Shown: positions 18,663-27,985, numbered from the stretch's first letter. The stretch: 64,000 nucleotides of DNA from Nonomuraea coxensis DSM 45129 (GCF_019397265.1 NZ_CP068985.1:3576501-3640500); one strand, 5' to 3'. The notes: generated by a model from the sequence alone, not told the origin. Translations and numbers: made by a program.

Positions 18663-18693
18663 GTCCCCGGAACCTTCCTGACTCCTGCCGCCG

Positions 18694-19371
18694 TCAGACC
18701 TCGTCGATCGCCAGCCGGAACTGCTCCGGCCGGGTCACCACGAGCTGCGGCTCGCCGCCGGCCAGGGCCCGGCCGGAGGCGACCAGGCTCGCCGTCAGCG
18801 CGTGGAAGAACTCCGCGATCGCCGTGCCGATGTCGGCGCTGGGCACCGCGACGAAGGCGAACTCCCTGCGGGTGGCCACCTGCAGCATCGTGTCGGCCCG
18901 CGCCGAGCCGATGCCGCAGGCGATGATGTTGGGCGCGAACGGCGTCGCCTCGCGGTCCACGAGCCTGCGGTGCGGCTCGTGCCAGTGCCGGCCGTCGGTG
19001 GGCTGGCCGTCGCTCAGGAAGAACGCGACCGGGCGGTGCACCTTGTAGCCGTCGTTCTTGAGCGCCTGGATGTCGTGCGGGATGCGCCGCCCGAGGTCGG
19101 CGAAGGCCGCGCCGTAGTTGGTCGCCCCGCGTACGGCGAGCATCGGCAGCCGCTCGACCGTCCGCATGTCGCTGAGGCCCTGCCGCAGTTGCACGTCGTC
19201 GGAGAAGCCGAGGATGGCCAGCCGCACCTTGGCCGCGATCATCGGCTCCGCGCGCAGCCCGTTGCACAGGGACGCGAGCCCCGCCGACAGGGCCTGGTGG
19301 TGTGGCCCCATGGAGGCGGACTCGTCGGCCACCACGTACGCGGGCAGTAACACGCCCCTCGTCTCGGCCAC
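18694..19371 (-). CDS. TerY-like von Willebrand A domain protein
   Basis: A 225-residue cytosolic vWA protein with an intact metal-ion-dependent adhesion site: DESAS at 16-20, the Thr of RGATNYG, and the Asp of FLSDGQPTDG. Length and sequence order match TerY rather than the larger chaperone-linked vWA proteins. It is the first gene of a vWA, PP2C, kinase operon, which is the composition of the TerY-P triad described for Ter stress systems. It is divergent from the unknown gene at 19432. Confidence 0.88.
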   Translation of the reverse strand: MAETRGVLLPAYVVADESASMGPHHQALSAGLASLCNGLRAEPMIAAKVRLAILGFSDDVQLRQGLSDMRTVERLPMLAVRGATNYGAAFADLGRRIPHDIQALKNDGYKVHRPVAFFLSDGQPTDGRHWHEPHRRLVDREATPFAPNIIACGIGSARADTMLQVATRREFAFVAVPSADIGTAIAEFFHALTASLVASGRALAGGEPQLVVTRPEQFRLAIDEV

Positions 19372-19431
19372 CTGGCCTTCACCGCCCTTCCCCCAATGGT
19401 GTCAACCGCCGACATTAGCGCCTATCTCATG

Positions 19432-20055
19432 AAGATCAAACTTCCGGAGGGCGACACTCGCGTCCAGGAGGGCGTACCGGCATACCGTGAACCGATGGAG
19501 AAGTACACGGAGGAGCGGGTGACGGCGGCGACTCCGGACCCGCTGCTGGCCCACCGGGGCCGGGACTTCATCGGCTTCCGCGACCACCCCTTCGCCGACC
19601 CCGGCGCGCACGGCTTCCGCTGGGTGGACCTCAAGCACTTCGAGGTGCTCGCGCCGGAGACCGGCGACCTCGGCCTGGTGACCGCCGTCATCCGGCACGA
19701 GCAGTTCCGCGACGACTACGCCGGAGGCGGCGTCACCCCCGGCGGGATCCGCCACGGCCCCTACTGGCTGCGCCATGTCACCGCGCGGGCGTACGAACCC
19801 GTCGACGCGCCCGCCGTGATCGCGACGATGTCCGGCTGGGCGAGGCAGCACGGCGGCCTCCCGCCAGGGCTACGGGACGTGCTGGAGGCCGAGGTCTTCG
19901 ACCGGATCCGCCGGGCCACCGCCCGGTACCGGCTCAAGGACCTCGGCGAGCGCGCCCACCACGATTGGGGCCGCGTCCACCAGGACTTCCATGAGGTCAT
20001 CACCATCGACCGCACCGCCGGCGCCGTGACGCTGATCGTCGCCGCCGACGACTGA
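19432..20055 (+). CDS. Conserved-looking hypothetical protein
   Basis: About 207 residues, acidic, soluble, no signal peptide or membrane helix. Notable segments: HRGRDFIGFRDHPFADPGAHGFRWVDLKHFEV and HDWGRVHQDFHEVITIDR. No family is recognised. Start choice is uncertain: in-frame ATGs at 19396, 19432 and 19495, none with a convincing ribosome binding site. TGTCAA-N17-TATCTC near 19399-19427 resembles a promoter and would exclude 19396. It diverges from the TerY-like gene, but a link to that system is only positional. Confidence 0.7.
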   Translation, partial: KIKLPEGDTRVQEGVPAYREPMEKYTEERVTAATPDPLLAHRGRDFIGFRDHPFADPGAHGFRWVDLKHFEVLAPETGDLGLVTAVIRHEQFRDDYAGGGVTPGGIRHGPYWLRHVTARAYEPVDAPAVIATMSGWARQHGGLPPGLRDVLEAEVFDRIRRATARYRLKDLGERAHHDWGRVHQDFHEVITIDRTAGAVTLIVAADD

Positions 20056-20083
20056 CCGGCGCGCGCTCGCCCGGCGGGCGGGG

Positions 20084-20860
20084 TCAGCGGGGCGGGCCGG
20101 CCGCGATGGTGGCGCGGGCGTCGGCGACGCCGCCCCGCCACCAGCCCATCGCCTCCACCCACCACGTCATGCCCGCCTCCGCGTACGCCTCGACGAGCCC
20201 GTCCGCGGCCCGGCCCTCCAGCGCGATGTCGAACCCGTCCAGCGAGCCCCGCTGCTCGCCCAGGAAGTCCACCACGCGGGCGAACTCCGCGGCGGGCACC
20301 GGCCGCTCCCGCCCGTACTCGTGGAAGGTCGGCATCGCCCCGTCCCATCGGGCCGCCCGCCGGAACCCGGCGCGGACCGGCCACCGCCCAGGGCACCAGA
20401 CGGGGATCCGCGGCCGCTGCGCCGGCGCGGGCGGCAGCTCCGCCCAGAGCCGGGTCAGGTCCGCCAGGCCCTCGTCCAGCCGGGCGGCGCGCCTCTTCAG
20501 GTCGGGGTCCTCGCCGAACTCGGCGTACTCGGCGTCCATCGAGCCGAGGCCGGCGCCGAAGACCAGCCGTCCGCCGGACAGCAGGTCCAGCGTCGCGCTC
20601 TCCTTGGCCACCGTCTGCACCCGCCGCCGGGGCAGGGCCGCCATCAGCGCGCCGATCCTGACCCTGCGGGTACGCGCGGCGATCGCCGACAGCACCACCG
20701 TCGGGTTCACGACCGGCCAGTCCCGGTCGTGGTAGAGCAGGTGGTCCCACAGGAACACCCCGTCCCAGCCGTGCTCCTCGGCCGCCACGCCCAGCTCCGT
20801 CAGCACCTGAGGGTCGCCGAACTCGCCGACGTTCGGCAGCCCGACCGCGTATCTCACCAT
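20084..20860 (-). CDS. LLM-class flavin (F420)-dependent oxidoreductase
   Basis: A 258-residue bacterial luciferase-like (beta/alpha)8 enzyme: VGLPNVGEFGDP at the N-terminus, HGWDGVFLWDHLLY, RVRIGALMAALPRRRVQTVAKESATLD and SGGRLVFGAGLG. These are the usual LLM landmarks of actinobacterial F420H2-dependent reductases; cofactor choice (F420 or FMN) is not proven. It is divergent from a MarR gene at 21003, which may control it through the dyads in the shared intergenic region. Confidence 0.88.
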   Translation of the reverse strand: MVRYAVGLPNVGEFGDPQVLTELGVAAEEHGWDGVFLWDHLLYHDRDWPVVNPTVVLSAIAARTRRVRIGALMAALPRRRVQTVAKESATLDLLSGGRLVFGAGLGSMDAEYAEFGEDPDLKRRAARLDEGLADLTRLWAELPPAPAQRPRIPVWCPGRWPVRAGFRRAARWDGAMPTFHEYGRERPVPAAEFARVVDFLGEQRGSLDGFDIALEGRAADGLVEAYAEAGMTWWVEAMGWWRGGVADARATIAAGPPR

Positions 20861-20942
20861 GAGCGCCAGGCTATGCGCGTACTGGCGGAGGAAGTGGTGG
20901 TGCGGGCCATGGTGATGCCCCTATCGTTGTGCCTGCAGAAGA

Positions 20943-20982
20943 GAAGTTTCTTCCTCAAAGATCTATCTTCTTCGCGGAAGAT
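20943..20982. promoter_or_regulatory. Two dyads upstream of MarR gene, likely operator
   Basis: GAAG-TTT-CTTC (20943-20953) and ATCTTC-TTCGCG-GAAGAT (20965-20982) lie in the LLM/MarR divergent region just before the ribosome binding site of the MarR gene. Both share the CTTC/GAAG half-site. They fit an autoregulatory MarR-type site. Confidence 0.5.
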
Positions 20983-21002
20983 GATGGGAAGCGGAGGACC
21001 GG

Positions 21003-21458
21003 GTGTCAATGACGGGTGGACAGGCGGAGGCGAGCCGGCGCTACCGGCGCTATCTCAGCGCGGTCATGCTGCACGGCCAGGCCGGCGCCAAGGTGTGCGA
21101 CCTCGGCGCCACCGACCTGTACGCGCTGAACGTCCTCGAACTGGCGGGCGCCATGACCCCGGGCGAGCTCGGCGCCCGCACCGGGCTGACCACCGGGCCG
21201 ACCACGCGGCTCATCGACCGGCTGGAGCAGGCCGGCTACGTCCGCCGCGTCCCCGCCCCCGACGACCGCCGCAAGGTGATCGTCGAGCCGGTCGGCCGGC
21301 CCGCCGGGCTCGACGAGGTGCTGGCCCCCGCCCGGGGGAAGGTCGGCGAGATCCTGGCCGGCTACTCGCCGGAGCAGCTGGAGGTCCTCTACGACTACTT
21401 CGACCGGGCCGCGGCCGCCTACCAGGAGGCCGCGGAGCTGCTGCGCTCCGGCTCGTGA
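21003..21458 (+). CDS. MarR-family transcriptional regulator
   Basis: A 151-residue winged-helix regulator. The recognition region is MTPGELGARTGLTTGPTTRLIDRLEQAGYVRRVPAPDDRRKV (about 55-97), with the wing Asp-Asp-Arg-Arg. GTG 21003 lies 4 nt after GGAGGA and ATG 21009 lies 10 nt after it; either could be used. It is divergent from an LLM oxidoreductase, and two short dyads lie between them. Confidence 0.9.
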   Translation: MSMTGGQAEASRRYRRYLSAVMLHGQAGAKVCDLGATDLYALNVLELAGAMTPGELGARTGLTTGPTTRLIDRLEQAGYVRRVPAPDDRRKVIVEPVGRPAGLDEVLAPARGKVGEILAGYSPEQLEVLYDYFDRAAAAYQEAAELLRSGS

Positions 21459-21480
21459 CGGCGGGCGGCCCGGACGGGAG

Positions 21481-22842
21481 TCAGGGGGTGACGCGGAACG
21501 TCGCGTCCTCCCGGTCCGTCGCGCTGCTGATCGGGTCGATGCGCAGCAGGTAGTTCGCGTGCCGCAGGTAGCGGTCGGGGTAGTTGGCGGAGCGGAACGA
21601 CGACCAGGCCGGGTCGGCGAGCCCCGCGACCCGGTGGAAGGTGGCGTCGGAGTGGAAGGCGGCGGTGCCGTCGCTCGCCTCCAGCCGGATCTCGTAGTTG
21701 TAGTGCCGCAGGTAGCGGCCGGGATAGTTGACCGACTCGAACGACACCCCGGCCGGGTCGGACAGGCCGGGCACCATCCGCCAGAGCTGGTCCTGGTACG
21801 GGTCGAAGGGATAGGCGTCCAGCCGCCCCGCGTAGTCGTAGTGCCGGACGTAGCGGTCGGGGAAGTTCGACGACTTCAGCCGCGTCCAGCCCGGCAGGCC
21901 CCAGCGGGAGACGAGGGCGTTGTACTCGGCGGCGCTGATCCCGGCGATGGAGCCGTGCTTGGCGTTCAGCGGCGGGGTGTAGGCGCGCTGGCTCAGCGCC
22001 GTCCAGGAGTTGCCGCCGACGTTCGAGGTGGACCAGGCGTAGTAGTCGTTGTTGACCGGGCTGAAGGAGTCGCCCCACAGCCGCCAGCCCCCGCCGTCGT
22101 TGTTCCTGACGAGCATCGGCGCCTCGATGGCGTTGCCCTGGCGCAGGCCGCTCGTGTAGGTGGTGTAGCTGTTGGCGGCGCCGGTGCTGGAGCGGGCGCC
22201 GTACAGCAGGCCGTTGGACAGGTTCTTGTAGTAAAGGTAGAAGGTCGAGCCGTCCACGACGATGTCGCCGTCCAGCACGGGGAAGCCGGGGCTGAAGTAC
22301 ACCTGGTTGGCGGTGACGGTGCGGAAGTCGGTCGTGTAGTTGACCATGAAGACGTCGGTGCTGCCGTTGTTGGCCGAGTAGACGATGCCGTACTGGCCGC
22401 GGGAGGCGTCCCAGAACGCGGTCGGGGCCCAGGTGTGGGTGTTCAGGTTGTGCATCCTGATCCGGCGGTAGCCGGTGAAGGAGGTCAGGTCGGTGGAGTC
22501 CCACACGTGCAGGTAATGGTTGTTCTGCCCGAAGTCGGTGCCGTTGAGGTCGGTGGCGAGGACGACGAACGTGCCGTCCTGCTTGCGCAGGACGAACGGG
22601 TCGCGCAGGCCGAGCGTGCCGGCGGTCGGGGTGACGACGGGGTTGTTCTGGTTGAGCGGCGTCCAGTTGAGGCCGTCCTGGCTGACGGCGAGGTGCAGGC
22701 CGTAGCTGGCGCCGTTCATGTTCGGGGACTCGGTGAAGTAGGCGAAGACGTAGGCGGTGTTCGCGGCCGAGGCGGGGGAGACGTTGATGGCGAGCGCCGC
22801 CCATAAGGCGGCGAGCAGGACGAGTGCTCTTCTGCGGTACAT
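21481..22842 (-). CDS. Secreted GH43-like arabinofuranosidase with AbfB domain
   Basis: A 453-residue secreted enzyme. Signal peptide about 1-27 (MYRRRALVLL to ASA). Next comes a five-bladed-propeller glycosidase region of GH43 type (LRDPFVLRKQDGTFVVLATD, and WAPTAFWDASRGQYGIVYS, IEAPMLVRN). The last 140 residues hold three similar segments (NFPDRYVRHYDY, NYPGRYLRHYNY, NYPDRYLRHANY) of the arabinose-binding AbfB/CBM42 trefoil. The start ATG 22842 has AGGAAGGG upstream; a longer frame is not supported. It is downstream of a LacI-type operator and probably releases arabinose from arabinan or arabinoxylan. Confidence 0.88.
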   Translation of the reverse strand: MYRRRALVLLAALWAALAINVSPASAANTAYVFAYFTESPNMNGASYGLHLAVSQDGLNWTPLNQNNPVVTPTAGTLGLRDPFVLRKQDGTFVVLATDLNGTDFGQNNHYLHVWDSTDLTSFTGYRRIRMHNLNTHTWAPTAFWDASRGQYGIVYSANNGSTDVFMVNYTTDFRTVTANQVYFSPGFPVLDGDIVVDGSTFYLYYKNLSNGLLYGARSSTGAANSYTTYTSGLRQGNAIEAPMLVRNNDGGGWRLWGDSFSPVNNDYYAWSTSNVGGNSWTALSQRAYTPPLNAKHGSIAGISAAEYNALVSRWGLPGWTRLKSSNFPDRYVRHYDYAGRLDAYPFDPYQDQLWRMVPGLSDPAGVSFESVNYPGRYLRHYNYEIRLEASDGTAAFHSDATFHRVAGLADPAWSSFRSANYPDRYLRHANYLLRIDPISSATDREDATFRVTP

Positions 22843-22883
22843 CGCGGTACGGCCCTTCCTGGTCAGGGGCGGGGGGCGGGCGT

Positions 22884-22899
22884 GTGTTAGCGCTAACAC
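22884..22899. promoter_or_regulatory. LacI-type operator before GH43 gene
   Basis: GTGTTAGCGCTAACAC is a perfect 16 bp palindrome with a central CG, the standard form of a LacI/GalR operator. It lies 42 nt upstream of the secreted arabinofuranosidase start. The regulator gene is not in the window. Confidence 0.85.
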
Positions 22900-22981
22900 T
22901 GCGGGGCTGGGCTCGCGATAACAGCCGAGCGAAGGGGGTTGTGCATGAGTGTCAACGCGACCATCACCAGGAGTCAAGGGC

Positions 22982-24523
22982 CTATGTGCCGGAGCCCGCC
23001 GCCAGCCGCCCCGTCACGGTGACGAAGGAGTGGGCGGGCAGGCGTACCCGCAGCCCGGCGCGCGTGGCGCGCACCTCGTACGGCCGGGGCGCGACCGTCT
23101 CGGGCGCGTCCGGGGTGTTGTGGTCCTGGAGCCGGCCGGCGGTCAGGATCCGGGCGCTCACCTCCGCGAGCGCGCCGCCGCGCAGGTCCAGCTCCACCTC
23201 GGCCGGCTCGTCCGCGTCCAGGTTGGACAGGGAGAACAGCGCCCGGCCGTCCTTGCGGCTGGCCGACATCGAGACGGTGGCGAGCCGCGCGTCGCCGACC
23301 GCGCGCTCCGGCGTGCCGGCGGGCAGGTCCACGCGCAGCGAGACGGCGTCCTGGTGGCCCTTGTTCATCTCGAACACGTGGTACGTCGGCGTCAGGACGA
23401 GCGCCCCGCTGCCGGGATCGGTGAGGATCATGGCCTGGAGCACGTTCACGGTCTGGGCGATGTTGGCCATGACCAGGCGGCGGGCGTGCCGGTGGAAGAC
23501 GTCGAAGTGGAGACTCGCCACGAGCGCGTCGCGCAGCGTGTTCTGCTGGTAGAGGAAGCCCGGGTTCGTGCCCGGCTCCACGTTCCACCAGGTGCCCCAC
23601 TCGTCGAGCACCAGGCCGACGTTCCCGCCCGGGTCGTAGCAGTCCATGACGTTGGAGTGGCCGGTGATCAGCTCGTCCACGCGGGCGGCCTGCACCATCG
23701 TGCGGTAGTGGTCGTCGGTGCCGAAGACGGTGGCCGCGCCCTTGTCCTGCCAGGTGCCGGGGATCGTGTAGTGGTGGAACGACAGCGCCTGCATGAACGG
23801 CGCGGGCCGGTAGGCGCAGCCCAGGTCGCCGAGCTGCTTCATCAGGGTCTCGGTCCAGGCGTAGTCGGCGCCGTTGGCGCCCGCGGCGACGCGGTAGAGC
23901 GTGTTGCCGCCGTGGTCGCGGCAGTAGGTGCCGTAGCGGCGGGCCTCGGCGGCGTACTGCTCGGCGCGCATGTGGCCGCCGCAGCCCCACGCCTCGTTGC
24001 CGAGCCCCCAGAAGCGCACCCGCCAGGGCTGCTCGCGGCCGTTGGCCCTGCGCAGCCGGACCATGGGGGAGTCGCCGTCGCGGGTGAGGTACTCCACCCA
24101 GTCGCTCATCTCCCTGACCGTGCCGGAGCCGACATTGCCGCTGATGTACGGCTCCGCCCCGAGCAGCTCGCACAGCGCCATGAACTCGTGCGTGCCGAAA
24201 TGGTTGTTCTCCTCGACGTTCCCCCAGTGGGTGTTGACCATCGAGGGGCGCCGCTCCTTCGGGCCGATGCCGTCCATCCAGTGGTACTCGTCGGCGAAGC
24301 AGCCGCCCGGCCAGCGCAGGTTGGGGATGTCGAGGGCGCGCAGCGCGGCCACGACGTCGAGGCGGATGCCGCCCGCGTGGGGCAGGTCGCTGTCCTCGCC
24401 CACGTAGAAGCCCCCATAGATGCAACGGCCCAGGTGCTCGGCGAAGTGGCCGTACAGGTGCCGGCTGATCACGGGGCCGGGGACGTCGAGGTTGACGATG
24501 GCGGGCACGACGGGGTCGGTCAT
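22982..24523 (-). CDS. GH51 alpha-L-arabinofuranosidase, intracellular
   Basis: A 513-residue retaining glycosidase without a signal peptide. It has the GH51 landmarks: [20 protein letters not shown] at the start, [14 protein letters not shown], the acid/base Glu in [11 protein letters not shown], and the nucleophile Glu in [10 protein letters not shown]. Length fits the family. ATG 24523 has AAGG 7 nt upstream; the frame continues far upstream but overlaps other genes. It would complete breakdown of imported arabino-oligosaccharides produced by the secreted enzyme just downstream. A LacI-type palindrome precedes it. Confidence 0.95.
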   Translation of the reverse strand: MTDPVVPAIVNLDVPGPVISRHLYGHFAEHLGRCIYGGFYVGEDSDLPHAGGIRLDVVAALRALDIPNLRWPGGCFADEYHWMDGIGPKERRPSMVNTHWGNVEENNHFGTHEFMALCELLGAEPYISGNVGSGTVREMSDWVEYLTRDGDSPMVRLRRANGREQPWRVRFWGLGNEAWGCGGHMRAEQYAAEARRYGTYCRDHGGNTLYRVAAGANGADYAWTETLMKQLGDLGCAYRPAPFMQALSFHHYTIPGTWQDKGAATVFGTDDHYRTMVQAARVDELITGHSNVMDCYDPGGNVGLVLDEWGTWWNVEPGTNPGFLYQQNTLRDALVASLHFDVFHRHARRLVMANIAQTVNVLQAMILTDPGSGALVLTPTYHVFEMNKGHQDAVSLRVDLPAGTPERAVGDARLATVSMSASRKDGRALFSLSNLDADEPAEVELDLRGGALAEVSARILTAGRLQDHNTPDAPETVAPRPYEVRATRAGLRVRLPAHSFVTVTGRLAAGSGT

Positions 24524-24549
24524 GGCGTACCTTGCTGTCGAAAGGGGTG

Positions 24550-24561
24550 GAAAGCGCTTTC
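24550..24561. promoter_or_regulatory. LacI-type operator before GH51 gene
   Basis: GAAAGCGCTTTC, a perfect palindrome 27 nt upstream of the GH51 start and in the gap to the divergent lyase gene. It shares the AGCGCT core with the GH43 operator but has different flanks, so a different LacI paralogue or a broader regulator is possible. Confidence 0.7.
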
Positions 24562-24622
24562 TTGGGACGATCTTAGCGCGTGTCCCCATGCGTGGCGGGC
24601 GCGAGCGGTGCACCCTGGGAAG

Positions 24623-25717
24623 GTGCCGCACAACGCCTCCCTCCGCAGCCCCTGGTTCGCGCCCCCCGCCGCCCGCGCCTGGAGGTGCGCCCCCGCGCCC
24701 GCCGAGGTGCGCCGCTTCCACACCGGGCTGCCCGGCTACGCGCCCACCCCGCTGACCGAGCTCCCGCCGACGGCGGCGGAGCTGGGGCTCGGCCGGGTCT
24801 TCGTCAAGGACGAGTCGCGGCGGCTCGGGCTGCCCGCGTTCAAGGCCCTCGGGGCGTCCTGGGCCGTGCACCGGGTGCTCGCCGAACGCGACGAGGAGGG
24901 CCCCGTCACCCTGGTGACCGCCACCGACGGCAACCACGGCAGGGCCGTGGCCCGCACGGCTCGCCTGCTCGGGCAGCGCGCCCGCGTGCTCGTCCCGCGC
25001 GGGGTCCACCCGCGGGCCGTCGCGGCCATCGCCGACGAGGGCGCCGAGGTGACCGAGGTCCCCGGCTCCTACGACGACGCCGTACGCCTCGCCGCCGAGG
25101 CCGCGTCCGCGCCGGGCACGGTCCTCGTCCAGGACACCGCCTGGCCCGGCTACGAGCGGATCCCCGGCTGGATCGTCGAGGGCTACTCCACCCTCAGCGC
25201 CGAGATCGACGAGCAGCTCGCCGCCGCCGGGATCGACGGGCCCGACCTGGTGTGCGTGCCGGCGGGCGTGGGGTCGCTGGCGCAGTCCGTCGTCACCCAC
25301 TACCGCAGCCGCCGCGCGGGCCGCCCTCCGGCGCTGGTGACCGTCGAACCTGAGGCCGCGGCGTGCGTGCTCGCGAGCCTCGCCCGGGGCGAGCCCGTCA
25401 GCCTCTCCACCGGCGAGACCACCATGGCCGGGCTGAACTGCGGCACCCCCTCCAGCCTCGCCTGGCCCTTCCTGCGGGACGGGCTGGACGCCGCGGTGGC
25501 GGTCTCCGACGCCGCCGGCGCCCGGGCCGCCGCCGATCTCGCCGCGCTCGGCGTACGCTCCGGGCCCTGCGGGGCCGCCGCGCTCGCGGGGCTGCGCGCG
25601 CTGCTCACCGGGGAGAACGCCGCCGGGCACCGGGCGGCGCTGGGCCTCGGCCCCGCCTCGGTGGCCGTGCTGCTCAGCACCGAGGGCCCGGACGCCAACC
25701 CGCACGCCGAGCCCTGA
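24623..25717 (+). CDS. PLP-dependent diaminopropionate ammonia-lyase-like enzyme
   Basis: A 364-residue fold-type II PLP enzyme. The Schiff-base Lys is in [17 protein letters not shown], the phosphate/Asn loop is [12 protein letters not shown], and the Gly-rich PLP-phosphate binding site appears as [12 protein letters not shown]. The N-terminus ([19 protein letters not shown]) matches diaminopropionate ammonia-lyases, which convert 2,3-diaminopropionate to pyruvate and ammonia. The start is not firm: GTG 24623 abuts GGGAAG, and GTG 24608 is in frame upstream. It is followed by an M20 peptidase, a pairing that suggests amino-acid or amide catabolism. Confidence 0.87.
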   Translation: MPHNASLRSPWFAPPAARAWRCAPAPAEVRRFHTGLPGYAPTPLTELPPTAAELGLGRVFVKDESRRLGLPAFKALGASWAVHRVLAERDEEGPVTLVTATDGNHGRAVARTARLLGQRARVLVPRGVHPRAVAAIADEGAEVTEVPGSYDDAVRLAAEAASAPGTVLVQDTAWPGYERIPGWIVEGYSTLSAEIDEQLAAAGIDGPDLVCVPAGVGSLAQSVVTHYRSRRAGRPPALVTVEPEAAACVLASLARGEPVSLSTGETTMAGLNCGTPSSLAWPFLRDGLDAAVAVSDAAGARAAADLAALGVRSGPCGAAALAGLRALLTGENAAGHRAALGLGPASVAVLLSTEGPDANPHAEP

Positions 25718-25833
25718 CCAGCCCCAGGCGAGTGGACGCCATGCTCCCCGAGCCCTGACCCACCCCAGGCGAGTGGACGCCATGCCCCCGAGCCCTGACC
25801 CGCCCCCAGGCGAGAGGACGCCATGCTCCCCGA
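25707..25833 (+). repeat. Triplicated 40-42 bp gene-junction repeat
   Basis: Three near-identical copies of about 41 bp. Each carries the end of the upstream gene (GAGCCCTGA), a spacer with GGCGAG(T/A)GGACGCC, and an ATG. The ATGs are at 25741, 25782 and 25823. The first opens a five-codon frame (MLPEP stop). The second is out of frame with the peptidase. Only the third starts the M20 gene. Its sequence shows a local tandem duplication of a stop/RBS/start junction. Confidence 0.9.
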
Positions 25834-27001
25834 GACTTCCCCTGAGACGCCCTTGCCCGCGGACGACGACCCCGCCGGCCTGCTGGCGCGGCTGATCGCG
25901 ATCGACTCCGTCAACCCGGACCTGGTGGCCGGCGGCGCGGGCGAGAGCGCGATCGCCGCCTTCTGCGCCGCCTGGCTGGCCGGGCGCGGCTTCGAGGTGC
26001 ACACCCTGGAGCGGCGCCCCGGCCGGCCCTCGCTCGTCGCGGTCGCGCGCGGCTCCGGCGGCGGCCGCTCGCTCATGCTCAACGGCCACCTCGACACCGT
26101 CGGCCTGACCGGCTACGACGGCGACCCCCTCGACCCGAGGGTCAGGGACGGCCGCATGCACGGCCGCGGCGCCTTCGACATGAAAGGCGGCCTCGCCGCC
26201 ATGATGACCGCCGCCGCCCGCGCCACCGCCCGCGGGCCGCTGCGCGGCGACGTGCTGCTCGCCTGCGTCGCCGACGAGGAGCACGGCAGCTCCGGCACCG
26301 AGGAGGTGCTGGAGTCCTTCACCGCCGACGCGGCGATCGTCACCGAGCCGAGCCACCTGGAGGTCACCCTCGCCCACAAGGGCTTCGCCTGGTTCGAGGT
26401 GCGCGTCGAGGGCCGCGCGGCGCACGGCTCCCGCCCCGACCTCGGCGTCGACGCCATCGCCAAGGCCGGGCACTTCCTGGTAGCGCTGGAGGAGCTGGGG
26501 GCGCGGCTCGCGCGGGGCCCGGCTCATCCGCTGCTCGGCACCGGCACCGTGCACGCCTCCGTCATCTCCGGGGGGCGGGAGCCCGCGACCTATCCCGAGC
26601 ACTGCTCGATCACCCTCGAACGCCGTACCGTCCCCGGCGAGGACGCCGCCACGGCCGAGGCGGAGCTGGCCGCGCTGCTCGGCCGGCTCGCCGTCACGGT
26701 CCCGGACTTCCGCTACCGCCTGACGCCCGGCCTGCACCGGGAGCCGTTCGCGGCCGACCCGGAGTCGGCGATCGTCCGCACCCTGACGAGGAACGCGGAG
26801 GCGGTGCTCGGGCATCCGCCCGCCGTGCGCGGCGAGCCGTTCTGGACCGACGCCGCGCTGCTGGACCGCGCCGGCATCCCCTGCCTGCTCTTCGGCGTGG
26901 ACGGCGAGGGCGCCCACGCGGCCCGCGAGTGGGCGGACCTCGCCTCGGTGGACCGCCTGACCGCCGTGCTCGCCGGCACGATCACGGACTTCTGCTCCTG
27001 A
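25823..27001 (+). CDS. M20-family metallopeptidase (ArgE/DapE type)
   Basis: A 392-residue di-zinc amidohydrolase. Metal ligands are visible: His89 and the catalytic Asp91 in NGHLDTV, Asp in GAFDMKGG, Glu-Glu in VADEEHG, and a late His in [11 protein letters not shown]. The lid domain carries [18 protein letters not shown]. It would hydrolyse an N-acyl amino acid or small peptide; exact substrate is unknown. The start is fixed by the third copy of the junction repeat. It is in an apparent operon with the PLP lyase and is convergent with the LLM gene. Confidence 0.9.
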   Translation: MLPETSPETPLPADDDPAGLLARLIAIDSVNPDLVAGGAGESAIAAFCAAWLAGRGFEVHTLERRPGRPSLVAVARGSGGGRSLMLNGHLDTVGLTGYDGDPLDPRVRDGRMHGRGAFDMKGGLAAMMTAAARATARGPLRGDVLLACVADEEHGSSGTEEVLESFTADAAIVTEPSHLEVTLAHKGFAWFEVRVEGRAAHGSRPDLGVDAIAKAGHFLVALEELGARLARGPAHPLLGTGTVHASVISGGREPATYPEHCSITLERRTVPGEDAATAEAELAALLGRLAVTVPDFRYRLTPGLHREPFAADPESAIVRTLTRNAEAVLGHPPAVRGEPFWTDAALLDRAGIPCLLFGVDGEGAHAAREWADLASVDRLTAVLAGTITDFCS

Positions 27002-27008
27002 GCGCCGC

Positions 27009-27923
27009 TCAGCCGCGCTCCTTGGCGACCGCCTCCCGTACGGCGGGGGCGATCTCCCCGGCCCAGCGGCCGAGTGCGACCTGGCCGGCGGCGCCCTGCT
27101 CGGCCGAGAAGAGGATGAAGCCGGACGCGCCGTGTTCGAGCACGGCCCCGGTCAGCTCCTCGGCCCACTGGGCGGGCGAGCCGCCGAGCCAGCGGCCGTC
27201 GCGGTCGCGGGTGGCGGCGAGCGGCCGGTCGGTGACGCGGCCGGGCAGGTTGTAGACCGTGCGGATCTCGCCGGGGTCGAGGCCGGCGGCCGCCGCGGCC
27301 TCGTCGATGATCGGCCGCGAGGTGCGGTAGCGCTCACTCAGCCAGTCGGCGGCGTGGCCGGGGATCCACCCGTCGGCCACCCGGCCCGTCGCGGCCAGCG
27401 ACTTCGGGCCGTTGGAGCCGGTCCACACCGGAGGGGCGGCCACCGGGGCCGGCTCGATCCCGTGCACCTGGTAGTGGCGGCCCTCGAAGGTGACCGGAGG
27501 GCCGCCGCCCGACAGCAGCCTGACGAGGACGATCGCCTCCTCGAACGCTTCCACGGCCGCGCTGGGCGACAGCCGGGGCACGCCCATGGCGGCGATCCGG
27601 TCCCACAGCCCGCCCGCGCCCATGCCGAGCAGGACCCGGCCGTCCGCCAGCGCCGCCAGCGACGTGACGGTCCTGGCCAGCACGGGGGCGGGCCTGGTCG
27701 GCAGGTTGGTGACGTTGACCAGGCCGGACAGGCGCCGGGTGCGGCCGAGGACGAAGCCGAGCGCGGCGTAGGCGTCCAGGCGCTCGCCGAGGTAGGGGTG
27801 GTCCGACAGGGAGAACAGGTCGAGCCCGTCGCGGTCGGCCTGCTCGGCCAGGCGTGACAGCTCGCGCGCCGCGCCGACGCCGCCGGGTGCGCCGAAACCG
27901 AAGACGACGCCGGATGCGGACAT
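27009..27923 (-). CDS. LLM-class F420-dependent oxidoreductase
   Basis: A 304-residue luciferase-like enzyme: [61 protein letters not shown] and [23 protein letters not shown] are the usual F420-dependent reductase landmarks. It is the second LLM enzyme in the window and is downstream of a MarR gene on the same strand, separated by 44 nt. Two copies of the MarR palindrome lie at its promoter (27949-27985), so it is probably a direct target and perhaps handles a compound sensed by that MarR. Confidence 0.9.
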   Translation of the reverse strand: MSASGVVFGFGAPGGVGAARELSRLAEQADRDGLDLFSLSDHPYLGERLDAYAALGFVLGRTRRLSGLVNVTNLPTRPAPVLARTVTSLAALADGRVLLGMGAGGLWDRIAAMGVPRLSPSAAVEAFEEAIVLVRLLSGGGPPVTFEGRHYQVHGIEPAPVAAPPVWTGSNGPKSLAATGRVADGWIPGHAADWLSERYRTSRPIIDEAAAAAGLDPGEIRTVYNLPGRVTDRPLAATRDRDGRWLGGSPAQWAEELTGAVLEHGASGFILFSAEQGAAGQVALGRWAGEIAPAVREAVAKERG

Positions 27924-27948
27924 GAGGGTGCCTTCCGGAGAGAATGTA

Positions 27949-27985
27949 GTTCGTTGTACGAACCGTATTAGTTCGTAGCGCGAAC
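27949..27985. promoter_or_regulatory. Tandem MarR operators before LLM oxidoreductase
   Basis: GTTCGTTGTACGAAC (27949-27963) and GTTCGTAGCGCGAAC (27971-27985) share the dyad GTTCG-N5-CGAAC and are 22 bp apart centre to centre, about two helical turns. The second copy lies in the last codons of the MarR gene. They match the site before that gene at 28484. Confidence 0.75.

Noticed and set aside
25741-25758. Five-codon ORF MLPEP as a functional leader peptide
   Set aside because: It is created by the tandem duplication of the gene junction. No attenuator codons or hairpin follow.
22982-26917. 1311-residue minus-strand frame extending the GH51 enzyme upstream
   Set aside because: Only the last 513 residues are real. 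The upstream part is antisense to the PLP lyase and peptidase, and ATG 24523 has a good ribosome binding site.
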